A DNA stretch of 64,000 bases. Origin: Auraticoccus monumenti (GTDB taxonomy: Bacteria; Actinomycetota; Actinomycetes; Propionibacteriales; Propionibacteriaceae). Both the position numbers and the translations under genes were made by a program. Below are positions 35,134 through 43,275 of this stretch, piece after piece; within the stretch, counting starts at the first letter, position 1; the number at the start of each line of letters is the position of its first letter. Below the pieces are notes generated by a model that saw only the letters and a list, made by a program, of their open reading frames with translations, did no database searches and was not told the origin of the DNA. The DNA lies in assembly GCF_900101785.1 (NCBI RefSeq), contig NZ_LT629688.1:1736001-1800000 (forward strand), read 5' to 3'.

Positions 35134-36602
35134 GCGCCACCTTCCCGACGTCCTTCCTCTGGGGGGCCGCCACCGCCGCCGCCCAGGTCGAGGGGGCCGC
35201 CACCGAGGACGGCAAGGGCGACTCCATCTGGGACGCCTTCGCCCGCGAGCCCGGCGCCGTCGCCGGCGGTGACACCCCTGCCGAGGGGGTCGACCACTAC
35301 CACCGCAGCGCCGAGGACGTCGCCCTGATGCGCGCGCTGGGGCTCGGCTCCTACCGCTTCTCCACCAGCTGGGCCCGCGTCGTCCCCGACGGGCGCCGGG
35401 TCAACCCCGCCGGGCTGGACTTCTACTCCCGGCTGGTCGACCAGCTGCTGGAGGCCGAGATCCTGCCCTGGCTGACCCTCTACCACTGGGACCTGCCGCA
35501 GGCGCTGCAGGAGCAGGGCGGCTGGACCGACCGCGAGACCGCCCTCCGCTTCGCCGACTACGCCGAGGCGGTGCACGACCGGCTGGGTGACCGGGTGCAG
35601 CACTGGACCACCTTCAACGAGCCGCTGTGCTCGGCGCTGATCGGCCACGTCGGGGGCGAGCACGCACCCGGCTGGACCGACCCCGTCGCCGGGCTGGCCG
35701 CGGTGCACCACCAGCACCTGGCCCACGGGCTGGCCGTGCGCCGGCTCCGCGAGCTCGCCGGTGAGAGGGCGATCAGCGTCGGGATCACCCTGAACCTGAC
35801 CAACGCCGTCCCGCACGACCCCGACGACCCCGCCGACCTGGACGCCGCCCGGCGGCTGGACGGGCTGTGGAACCGGCTGTTCCTCGAGCCGGTGCTGCTG
35901 GGCCGCTACCCCGAGGACGTGCTGGCCGACGTCGAGCACCTGGGCCTGACCGACCACGTCCGACCCGGCGACCTGGAGACGGTGGCCGCCCCGATCGACT
36001 TCCTGGGCGTGAACCACTACCACGACGACAACGTCTCCGGGCGGCCGCCGGCCCCGGGGGAGCCGCCCTCGCTGAGGCCCACCGACCGCCCGGGGCGCTC
36101 CCCGTTCCCCGGCAGCGAGCACCTGACGTTCCCCAGCCGCGGGCTGCCCCGCACGGCCATGGGCTGGGAGGTGAACCCCGACGGCCTGCGCGAGCTTCTG
36201 GTGCGGCTCGGCCGGGAGTACCCCGGGGCGCCGCCGCTCTACGTCACCGAGAACGGCTCGGCCTGGGACGACGTCGTCGAGGACGGCGCGGTGCACGACA
36301 CCGAGCGGGTGGCCTACCTGCACGCCCACCTGGACGCCGTCGCGCAGGCCATCACCGAGGGGGCCGACGTCCGCGGCTACTTCGTCTGGTCGCTGCTGGA
36401 CAACTTCGAGTGGGCCTGGGGCTACGACAAGCGCTTCGGCATCGTGCACGTCGACCGTGCGACCATGGCCCGGACGCCCAAGGACAGCGCCCTGGCGTAC
36501 GCGGCGGTGATCGCCGCGGCCCGGGCGGACGGGACGGCCGGTGCGCCGAGGGTGCCGGAGCGGGACGCGGCCGTGCCCGTCGGGGGCAGCGGCAGCAGGT
36601 GA
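35130..36602 (+). CDS. GH1 beta-glucosidase
   Basis: Splits the imported cellobiose or other beta-glucoside into sugars in the cytosol. It is a 490-residue TIM barrel beginning FPTSFLWGAATAAAQVEGA. The general acid/base is Glu164 in TFNEP and the nucleophile is Glu374 in VTENGSAWDD. SLLDNFEWAWGYDKRFGIVHVD completes the family signature. No signal peptide. A ~25-residue low-complexity tail follows the barrel. It resembles BglC of the streptomycete ceb locus in position and family. ATG overlaps the permease stop. Confidence 0.94.
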   Translation: MSATFPTSFLWGAATAAAQVEGAATEDGKGDSIWDAFAREPGAVAGGDTPAEGVDHYHRSAEDVALMRALGLGSYRFSTSWARVVPDGRRVNPAGLDFYSRLVDQLLEAEILPWLTLYHWDLPQALQEQGGWTDRETALRFADYAEAVHDRLGDRVQHWTTFNEPLCSALIGHVGGEHAPGWTDPVAGLAAVHHQHLAHGLAVRRLRELAGERAISVGITLNLTNAVPHDPDDPADLDAARRLDGLWNRLFLEPVLLGRYPEDVLADVEHLGLTDHVRPGDLETVAAPIDFLGVNHYHDDNVSGRPPAPGEPPSLRPTDRPGRSPFPGSEHLTFPSRGLPRTAMGWEVNPDGLRELLVRLGREYPGAPPLYVTENGSAWDDVVEDGAVHDTERVAYLHAHLDAVAQAITEGADVRGYFVWSLLDNFEWAWGYDKRFGIVHVDRATMARTPKDSALAYAAVIAAARADGTAGAPRVPERDAAVPVGGSGSR

Positions 36603-36618
36603 GGACGAGGAGCGGCGG

Positions 36619-37644
36619 ATGAGCACCCAGGACGCGGTGGCGGGGGCGCCCACGCTGGAGATGGTCGCCGCCAGGGCCGGGGTGTCGCGGGCCACCGTGT
36701 CCCGGGTGGTCAACGGCTCGCCGCGGGTCTCGCCCGAGGTGGTCAGCGCCGTCCAGAGCGCCATCGAGGCCCTGGAGTACGTGCCCAACCGCGCTGCCCG
36801 GTCGCTGGTCAGCCGGCGCACCCAGGCCGTCGCGCTGGTGATGCCGGAGTCCACCGCCAAGGTCTTCGCCGACCCGTTCTTCGCCTCCATCGTGCAGGGC
36901 GTCGCCCTGTGCCTGGCCGGCACCGAGTACACGATGACCCTGCTGATCGAGTCGGAGGTGCAGTCGGCCAAGACCCGGCGCTTCCTGCTCAGCGGCAACG
37001 TGGACGGCGCGCTGGTGGTCTCCCACCACGTCGGCGACCACTCCTACCTCGGGCTGACCGGTGGGCTGCCGGTGGTGATGGGCGGTCGGCCGCTGGTCCC
37101 GGTGCAGGGCGTGCGCCACGTGGTGGACGTCGACAACGTGGCCGCCAGCGAGATGGCCGTCGACCACCTGGTGGACCGCGGACGCCGCCGGCTGGCCACC
37201 ATCGCCGGCCCGCAGGACATGCCGCCGGGGCTGGACCGCCTGGACGGCTGGCGCCGCGCGGTGGCCCGGCACGGCCTGCCCGACGACCTGGTCGAGCTGG
37301 GGGACTTCACCCCGGGATCCGGGGCGGGGGCGATGGCGCGGCTGCTGCAGCGCGAGCCACGGCTGGACGGGGTGTTCGCCGCCAACGACCAGATGGCCAT
37401 CGGCGCCTACTCCGCGCTGGCCGCGGCGGGGCTCCGGGTACCGGAGGACGTGGCCGTGGTCGGCTTCGACGACGACCGCTTCGCCGCCACCGCCCACCCG
37501 GCGCTGACCACGGTGCACCAGCCCCTGGTCGAGATGGGCACGACGATGGCGCAGGTCCTGCTGCGGCTGCTGGCCGGGGAGGACGTCGAGGAGCGGACCG
37601 TGCTGGGCACCGAGCTGGTGGTCCGCCGCAGCACGGCGGGCTGA
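36619..37644 (+). CDS. LacI-family repressor, CebR-like
   Basis: A 341-residue regulator. The helix-turn-helix is in [20 protein letters not shown] (residues ~12-31) with the hinge helix [13 protein letters not shown], then a periplasmic-binding-protein-like ligand domain ([32 protein letters not shown]). It lies 16 bp after the glucosidase and probably represses the whole operon through the two TGAGAGCGCTCTCA-type palindromes. Cellobiose or a similar sugar would be the inducer by analogy with CebR; that is inference. ATG follows GAGG/GGCGG. Confidence 0.88.
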   Translation: MSTQDAVAGAPTLEMVAARAGVSRATVSRVVNGSPRVSPEVVSAVQSAIEALEYVPNRAARSLVSRRTQAVALVMPESTAKVFADPFFASIVQGVALCLAGTEYTMTLLIESEVQSAKTRRFLLSGNVDGALVVSHHVGDHSYLGLTGGLPVVMGGRPLVPVQGVRHVVDVDNVAASEMAVDHLVDRGRRRLATIAGPQDMPPGLDRLDGWRRAVARHGLPDDLVELGDFTPGSGAGAMARLLQREPRLDGVFAANDQMAIGAYSALAAAGLRVPEDVAVVGFDDDRFAATAHPALTTVHQPLVEMGTTMAQVLLRLLAGEDVEERTVLGTELVVRRSTAG

Positions 37645-37661
37645 GCCCCGCCGGGGCGGGT

Positions 37662-37688
37662 CACCCGACCAGCGGGGGCGGTCGGGTG
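37662..37688. terminator. Bidirectional hairpin between lacI-type gene and SDR gene
   Basis: CACCCGACC (37662-37670) and GGTCGGGTG (37680-37688) pair perfectly around a 9-nt loop in the 49-bp gap between two converging genes, so it can serve both. Confidence 0.65.
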
Positions 37689-37693
37689 GGGGC

Positions 37694-38470
37694 TCAGCGG
37701 GGCCTGGACATGACGGCCTGCAGCGCCGCCTTGACCCGGGAGGGGACCACCGCGGCGGTGGCGTCCAGCAGACGTCCGGTGGGGGTGGCCGGCACCACCT
37801 GCCGCTTCCCCTCGAACAACCCCTGGACGCCGGCGCGGGCGGTGGCCCCGGGGTCGTCCTTGGGCATCCGCCCGAGCAGCGAGCTGGTCAGCCCGGACCG
37901 CCGCCAGAAGGCGCTCTCGGTGGCTCCCGGCCGCAGCAGCGTCACGCTCACCCCGGTGTCGGCCAGCTCGGTCTGCAGGGCCTCGGTGAAGGACTGCACG
38001 AAGGACTTCGAGGCGTTGTAGGTGGCCTGGTAGGGACCGGGCAGCCCGCTCACCACCGAGGACGTGACCAGCACCCGGCCGCGGCCGCGCTGCACCATGC
38101 CCGCGAGGAGGCCGTGCGCGAGCTGGACGGTACCGACCACGTCGACCCGCACCACCTCGAGGTGGGCCTGCACGGGGGAGTCGAGGAAGGCCCCGCCCTG
38201 CCCGATGCCCACGTTGAGCGCGGCCACCTCGAGCGGTGTGCCCAGCCCGTCGACGACGTCGAGCAGCTCCTGCACCCCCTGCTCGGTGCCCAGGTCGGCA
38301 TGCACCGGGTGGGTGACCACACCGCTGCGTCCCAGCCGGTTGACCGCCTCGTCCAGCGGTTCGTCGGCGCACAGCACCAGGTCGTGGCCGCGACGCCCCA
38401 GCTCGCGGGCGATCTCCAGCCCGATGCCGGTGCTGCTGCCGGTGACGAGGGCGAGGGGTCGTGTGCTCAT
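37694..38470 (-). CDS. Short-chain dehydrogenase/reductase
   Basis: Classical SDR of 258 residues. The NAD(P) motif is [15 protein letters not shown] at the N-terminus, the structural NVG(I)G segment follows, and the catalytic pair is in YNASK after [11 protein letters not shown]. The start ATG 38470 places the Rossmann fold at residue 5; the frame runs to 38599 without homology. The substrate is unknown. The C-terminal part ([15 protein letters not shown]) resembles SDRs that act on lipids or keto-acyl groups, but that is weak. Convergent with the LacI gene. Confidence 0.85.
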   Translation of the reverse strand: MSTRPLALVTGSSTGIGLEIARELGRRGHDLVLCADEPLDEAVNRLGRSGVVTHPVHADLGTEQGVQELLDVVDGLGTPLEVAALNVGIGQGGAFLDSPVQAHLEVVRVDVVGTVQLAHGLLAGMVQRGRGRVLVTSSVVSGLPGPYQATYNASKSFVQSFTEALQTELADTGVSVTLLRPGATESAFWRRSGLTSSLLGRMPKDDPGATARAGVQGLFEGKRQVVPATPTGRLLDATAAVVPSRVKAALQAVMSRPR

Positions 38471-38572
38471 GCCCCCTTTCCTACCCGACGACCACCAGCC
38501 GGGTGCCCCCGGGCTCCGGGCAGCTGCCACCGACATCGGCACCCCGTCGGCGTGGCTGCCGCGCAGGCGGGG

Positions 38573-38578
38573 TAGAAC
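38573..38578 (+). promoter_or_regulatory. -10 box of the SRPBCC gene (leaderless arrangement)
   Basis: TAGAAC ends 7 nt before the GTG start at 38586, and no Shine-Dalgarno is present. Transcription would start at about the start codon. Confidence 0.45.
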
Positions 38579-38585
38579 TGGGTCC

Positions 38586-39020
38586 GTGAGCCGCAACACC
38601 CGCCTCGTGGAGGCCTCCCCCGACCAGGTCTGGTCCGTGCTGTCCGACGGCTGGCTCTACTCGTCGTGGGTGGTGGGAGCGGCCCGGATCCGGCAGGTCG
38701 AGCCCGACTGGCCGGCCGTGGGCAGCCGCATCCACCACAGCGCAGGCCTCTGGCCGCTGATGATCGACGACCACAGCGAGGTGCTGGAGGCCGACCCGCC
38801 CCGGCGGCTGGTGCTGCGGGCCCGCGGCTGGCCGGCCGGGGAGGCGCAGGTCACCGTCCTGCTGCACCCGCAGGGGGCGCACACCGAGGTCGAGATCCTC
38901 GAGGACGCCGTCCGCGGACCGGGCGTGCTCGTCCCCCGTCCGGTGCGAAGCGTGGCGATCGGCCTGCGCAACACCGAGACCCTCCGCCGGCTCGCGCTGA
39001 TCGCCCAGGGCCGACCGTGA
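38586..39020 (+). CDS. SRPBCC-family protein
   Basis: A 144-residue START-like fold protein: ASPDQVWSVLSDGWLYSSWVVG at the start, VGSRIHHSAGLWPLMIDDHSEV and RLVLRARGWPAGEAQVTVLLH in the middle, and a long C-terminal helix (VRSVAIGLRNTETLRRLALI). Such proteins bind hydrophobic ligands. Its stop overlaps the FAD oxidoreductase start by 4 nt, so it may serve that enzyme, perhaps by presenting substrate; this is inference. Confidence 0.75.
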   Translation: MSRNTRLVEASPDQVWSVLSDGWLYSSWVVGAARIRQVEPDWPAVGSRIHHSAGLWPLMIDDHSEVLEADPPRRLVLRARGWPAGEAQVTVLLHPQGAHTEVEILEDAVRGPGVLVPRPVRSVAIGLRNTETLRRLALIAQGRP

Positions 39021-40630
39021 GCAGCACGCCCGACGCCGTCGTGATCGGCGCGGGTCCCAACGGCCTGGTGGCGGCCAACGCGCTGGTCGACGCGGGCTGG
39101 TCGGTGCTGGTGCTCGAGGCCCAGCCGGAGCCCGGTGGAGCGGTGCGCAGCAGCGAGGACGTCCACCCCGGTTTCGTGCACGACACCTTCAGCTCCTACT
39201 ACCCGCTGGCCGCCGCCTCCCCGACCATCCAGGGGCTGCAGCTGGAGGACCACGGGCTGGTCTGGCGGCGGGCACCCGCGGTGCTCGGTCACCCCCGCCC
39301 CGACGGCGGCTGGGCGCTGCTGCACCCCGACCGGCAGGTGACCGCGGCGCTGATGGACGAGCAGCACCGCGGCGACGGCGCGGAGTGGCTGCGGGTCTGC
39401 GAGCAGTGGGACGCCGTCGGCGACCAGCTGGTGCGGGCGCTGATCACACCGTTCCCACCGGTGCGGCACGGGTTGGGCCTCCTGGCCCGGCTGCCGCGCG
39501 TCGGGGGGCTCCAGTTCGTCCGGACCCTGCTCACCCCCGCCACCGACCTGGCCCGCCGCTTCGGCGGTGACTCACCGGGGCTGCTGCTGGCCGGCAACGC
39601 CGCCCACACCGACGTCCCGCTGGACGCCGCCGGGTCGGGGCTGATGGGGCTGCTGCTCACCATGCTGGGCCAGACCGTGGGCTACCCGGTGCCCGAGGGG
39701 GGCGCCGGGGCGCTGACGCGGGCCCTGGTCCGGCGGCTGGAGTCGCGTGGCGGTGAGCTGCGCTGCTCCAGCCGCGTGGAGCACGTCGAGGTGGTGCACG
39801 GCCGCGCGGTCGCCGTGCGCACCGAGCAGGGGGAGCGGGTGCCGGTGGGCCGGGCCGTGCTGGCCGACGTCCTCGCCCCCGCCCTGTACCGGCGGCTGCT
39901 GGACGAGGGGGACGTCCCCGCGCGCACCCACCGGGCGCTGGAGCGCTTCCAGCTCGACCCCGGCACGGTCAAGGTGGACTGGGCCCTGGACGGCCCGGTC
40001 CCGTGGCGGGAGACCCCGGCCCACGCCCCGGGCACGGTGCACGTCGGCGGCTCGCTGGCCGACATGAACCAGTCGCTGGGGCAGGTGGCCAGCGGGAGCA
40101 TCCCCGAGCACCCGTTCCTGCTGATGGGCCAGACCACCACCGCCGACCCGACCCGTTCGCCGGCGGGCACCGAGGCGGCCTGGGCCTACACCCACGTCCC
40201 CCAGCCGCACGCCGACGGGGCCGACGCCCCCGACGCCGGCGCCGACAGCCCCTCCGGGCGGGTGACGGGTCGCTGGGACCGCGACGACAACGAGCGGTTC
40301 GCCGACCGGATGCAGCAGCGGATCGAGGCCCTGGCCCCCGGCTTCGGGGACCGCGTGCTCAGCCGCCGGGTGACCGGGCCGCACGAGATGCAGGCCGCCG
40401 ACGAGAACCTGGCCGGCGGGGCGATCAACGGCGGCACCGCCCAGCTGCACCAGCAGCTCGTCTTCCGCCCCGTGCCCGGTCTCGGTCGCGCGGAGACCCC
40501 GGTGGCCGGGCTGTTCCTGGCCTCCGCCTCGGCCCACCCCGGTGGCGGGGTGCACGGGGCGCCGGGGAAGAACGCCGCCCGCGCGGCCCTGGCCGCCGCA
40601 CGCACCGGCCGCCTCCCGCGCCGCCCCTGA
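39017..40630 (+). CDS. FAD-dependent oxidoreductase, phytoene-desaturase-like
   Basis: A 537-residue amine oxidase/carotenoid desaturase-like flavoprotein. The FAD site is AVVIGAGPNGLVAANALVDAG with the downstream VLEAQPEPGGAVRS. A second FAD-contact region near the C-terminus is GLFLASASAHPGGGVHGAPG. No other carotenoid gene is nearby, so a pigment role is not supported. Close relatives in actinobacteria are uncharacterised. It is coupled to the SRPBCC gene by a GTGA overlap. Confidence 0.82.
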   Translation: MSSTPDAVVIGAGPNGLVAANALVDAGWSVLVLEAQPEPGGAVRSSEDVHPGFVHDTFSSYYPLAAASPTIQGLQLEDHGLVWRRAPAVLGHPRPDGGWALLHPDRQVTAALMDEQHRGDGAEWLRVCEQWDAVGDQLVRALITPFPPVRHGLGLLARLPRVGGLQFVRTLLTPATDLARRFGGDSPGLLLAGNAAHTDVPLDAAGSGLMGLLLTMLGQTVGYPVPEGGAGALTRALVRRLESRGGELRCSSRVEHVEVVHGRAVAVRTEQGERVPVGRAVLADVLAPALYRRLLDEGDVPARTHRALERFQLDPGTVKVDWALDGPVPWRETPAHAPGTVHVGGSLADMNQSLGQVASGSIPEHPFLLMGQTTTADPTRSPAGTEAAWAYTHVPQPHADGADAPDAGADSPSGRVTGRWDRDDNERFADRMQQRIEALAPGFGDRVLSRRVTGPHEMQAADENLAGGAINGGTAQLHQQLVFRPVPGLGRAETPVAGLFLASASAHPGGGVHGAPGKNAARAALAAARTGRLPRRP

Positions 40631-40675
40631 GCCGCGCGTCCGGCGCCTGCCGGTCGGCGGCGACGGCCCGGCGGG

Positions 40676-41203
40676 TCAGGCCGCGAGCAGCACCGAGAGC
40701 GCGGCGGTGTCCGCGTCGGACCAGGGGTCGAGCTCGCCCCGGTTGACCAGCCGGGTCACCGTGCCGTCGACGTCGGCCTCGACCCAGCTGGCGCGGTGGT
40801 CCAGACCGAGGTGGGGCAGACCGGGCAGCAGGATGCACCCGGAGGCCACCTCGTGGTCGGGGACGCTGGAGACGGTCGACGCCGGTGGGTGCAGCACCAG
40901 CAGCGCGAGCGGCTGCGGCGGGTGGATGGAGCCGGGCTCCAGCGCGTCGGGACCGACCAGCGTCCCCTCGGCGAGGACCAGCCCGACCGCCCTCGGCGCG
41001 GGGTCGTCCAGGGACTCCTCGCTCACGCGGAAGACGGTGGTGGTGCGCAGCAGCCCCGGCACGGCGGCCATCCGCACGGTCAGGGCCAGCACCTTCGACC
41101 ACTCCACCAGGTCGTCGGGCCACCTCCCGCTGAGCAGGAACCCCGAGAGCACGCCCTCGGACTGCAGCGGCGCGACCTCGATCGCGTTGCGGTGACCACC
41201 CAT
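40676..41203 (-). CDS. Protein of unknown function
   Basis: A 175-residue protein not recognised. Gene-like features are strong codon bias, ATG 41203 preceded by GGAGGAGG, and convergence with the FAD gene 45 bp away. A GTG at 41218 is less well placed. The sequence begins GGHRNAIEVAPLQSEGVLSG, has alternating hydrophobic stretches and no membrane helix or signal peptide. It is divergent from the NmrA-like gene, with which it could share a regulatory region. Confidence 0.6.
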   Translation of the reverse strand: MGGHRNAIEVAPLQSEGVLSGFLLSGRWPDDLVEWSKVLALTVRMAAVPGLLRTTTVFRVSEESLDDPAPRAVGLVLAEGTLVGPDALEPGSIHPPQPLALLVLHPPASTVSSVPDHEVASGCILLPGLPHLGLDHRASWVEADVDGTVTRLVNRGELDPWSDADTAALSVLLAA

Positions 41204-41387
41204 GACGACCTCCTCCACCGGAGCTGGTCACCTCATGATCAGCCGCCGGCCGCGCCAGGGCAAGGACCGCCGCGTTGCGGTTGGGTGACGACCGCGCCCG
41301 GGGCCACGGCGCGGGACCGGAACTGTCGGTGGCCGGTGGCAGGGTCGGCCGCAGGAGCCGGGGGGCTCCCTGGAGAGGAGCAGGACC

Positions 41388-42272
41388 ATGCACGTCGCCG
41401 TCACCACACCCACCGGGAACGTCGGATCGGTCGCCGCCCGCCTGCTGGTGCAGGCGGGCCTGAGGCCGCGTCTGCTGCTGCGGGACCCCGGGCGCCTCCC
41501 CGAGGACCTGGCCGCCCGCTGCGACGTGGTGGTGCTGGACCTGCAGGACCCCGACGCGGTCGTCCGGGCCACGGCCGGTCTCGACGCCCTGCTGTGGATC
41601 CAGCCCGACACCGGCGCCGAGGACCCCGTCGAGCAGCACCGGGTGCTGGCGCGGACGGCGGCCCGCGCGGTCGGTGAGAACGGCATCGCCCACCTGGTGC
41701 TGCAGAGCAGCGTGGGCGCCGAGGCCCGACACGGCTTCGGCGAGATCGACGGGCTCGGTGCGGCCGAGGACGAGCTGTCACGGGCCACCTCGGGGCTCAC
41801 CGTGCTGAGGTGCGGCTACTTCTTCACCAACCTGCTGATGGACCTGCCCGCGATCGCCGACGGGGTGCTGGCCACCACCATGCCGCTCGACCTGCCGCTG
41901 GCCTGGGTCGACCCGGCCGACGTGGCCACCGTGGCCGTGCTGCGGCTGCTGGCGCCGGCACCGACGCAGCCGGTCGTCCAGGCGGTGCTCGGCCCGCACG
42001 ACCTGTCCCACACCCAGGCCGCGGAGGTGCTGACCGCTGCCCTGGGACGTCCGGTCCGGGCCGAGCGGGTCGACGAGGAGGACGTCGCCGGGCAGCTCCG
42101 CGCCCTCGGGTTCGCCGAGCCCCGGGTGCAGGCGGTCGTCGGGATGGCCCGGGGGATGGCCTCGGGGTTCGTGCCCGAGACCCCGCGCGACGTCACCAGC
42201 ACCACGTCCAGCACCCTGCGGGGCTGGGCCTCGGCCGTGCTGCTCCCGGTCCTGGACCCCGCGCGGGGGTGA
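41388..42272 (+). CDS. NmrA/NAD(P)H-azoreductase-like sugar-nucleotide-epimerase-fold protein
   Basis: An atypical SDR of 294 residues. The dinucleotide motif is VAVTTPTGNVGSVAARLLV at residue 3. VLDLQDPDAVVRATAGLDALLW and VLRCGYFFTNLL follow the pattern of the NmrA/YtfG group of NAD(P)H-binding or quinone-reducing proteins. GGAGAGGAGC precedes the ATG. It converges with a quinone oxidoreductase-like gene (8-bp gap). A redox or stress role is plausible but not shown. Confidence 0.78.
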   Translation: MHVAVTTPTGNVGSVAARLLVQAGLRPRLLLRDPGRLPEDLAARCDVVVLDLQDPDAVVRATAGLDALLWIQPDTGAEDPVEQHRVLARTAARAVGENGIAHLVLQSSVGAEARHGFGEIDGLGAAEDELSRATSGLTVLRCGYFFTNLLMDLPAIADGVLATTMPLDLPLAWVDPADVATVAVLRLLAPAPTQPVVQAVLGPHDLSHTQAAEVLTAALGRPVRAERVDEEDVAGQLRALGFAEPRVQAVVGMARGMASGFVPETPRDVTSTTSSTLRGWASAVLLPVLDPARG

Positions 42273-42280
42273 GGGGAGTC

Positions 42281-43216
42281 TCAGTCGGAGACGCGGATCA
42301 CGATCTTGCCGCGGGTGTGTCCCTGCTGGCTGAGCTCCATGGCCCGTGCGGCCTCAGCCAGGTCGACCACCTCGGCCACCGGGACGCGGAGCCGGCCGGC
42401 CTCGGTCAGCGCGGTCAGCTGCGCCAGCTGCTCGCGGTCCGGGCGGACCCAGACCCACCGGCCGCCGTGCTCCTGCACCCCGGGGTCGGCCACCGAGACC
42501 AGTCGGCCACCGTCGGCGAGCACGTCCAGCGAGGGCTCCCGGACCCCGCCGACCAGGTCCGCGACGCCGTCCACCCCCTCGGGGGCGAGGGCCTGCACCC
42601 GGTCGGCCAGGCCGTCGCCGTAGACCACCGGCTCCGCCCCGAGACCGCGGAGGAAGTCGTGGTTGGTCTCCGAGGCCGTCCCGATGACCCGGACGCCGCG
42701 CGCCACCGCGATCTGGGTGGCCAGCGCGCCCACCCCGCCGGCGGCAGCGTGCACCAGCACCGTCCTCCCGGCCGCCACGCCCAGCGCGTCCAGGACGCGG
42801 AGCGCGGTGCCCCCGGCCAGCGGCAGCCCGGCGGCCTCGTCCCAGCTCAGGGAGGCGGGCTTGCGGGCGACGCCGCGGACGCTGAAGGTGACCTGCTCGG
42901 CGAAGGTGCCGGCCTGGACCCAGTCCTTGCGGGCGTAGGCGAGCACCTCGTCGCCCTCGGCGAGCTCGGGGGTGTCCGGCCCGACCGCCTCGACCACGCC
43001 GGCCACGTCCCAGCCCGGGACGATCGGGAAGACGTGGGGCATCAGCCCGGTCAGGCCACCGGCCATCACCTTCCAGTCCACCGGGTTCACCGCCGCCCGG
43101 CGCACCCGGATCCGGACCTCACCGGGCCCGACGACGGGGACGGGGACGTCGGTCAGCCGGAGCACCTCCGGGCCCCCGAAGCGGTCGTAGGTCACTGCTC
43201 GCATCGTCTCGGTCAT
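42281..43216 (-). CDS. Zinc-independent MDR family NADP quinone oxidoreductase
   Basis: Medium-chain reductase of 311 residues. The N-terminal GroES-like domain contains RAVTYDRFGGPEVLRLTDVP and HVFPIVPGWDVAGVV; the nucleotide-binding motif is VLVHAAAGGVGALATQIAV. Catalytic zinc ligands are absent, as in QorA-like enzymes. The C-terminus has AEVVDLAEAARAMELSQQGHTRGKIVI. The start is ATG 43216 with an alternative ATG at 43204. It would reduce quinones or enones with NADPH. Divergent from the prolyl oligopeptidase gene. Confidence 0.87.
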   Translation of the reverse strand: MTETMRAVTYDRFGGPEVLRLTDVPVPVVGPGEVRIRVRRAAVNPVDWKVMAGGLTGLMPHVFPIVPGWDVAGVVEAVGPDTPELAEGDEVLAYARKDWVQAGTFAEQVTFSVRGVARKPASLSWDEAAGLPLAGGTALRVLDALGVAAGRTVLVHAAAGGVGALATQIAVARGVRVIGTASETNHDFLRGLGAEPVVYGDGLADRVQALAPEGVDGVADLVGGVREPSLDVLADGGRLVSVADPGVQEHGGRWVWVRPDREQLAQLTALTEAGRLRVPVAEVVDLAEAARAMELSQQGHTRGKIVIRVSD

Positions 43217-43262
43217 GGTGGCGACAACCGGCCCTCGCCGACGGCTGTTCCCCGCCGGGCCC

Positions 43263-43268
43263 TAGATT
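43263..43268 (+). promoter_or_regulatory. -10 box of the prolyl oligopeptidase gene (leaderless arrangement)
   Basis: TAGATT ends 7 nt before GTG 43276. No ribosome-binding site is seen. The -35 region is weak. Confidence 0.5.
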
Positions 43269-43275
43269 CGGCCAC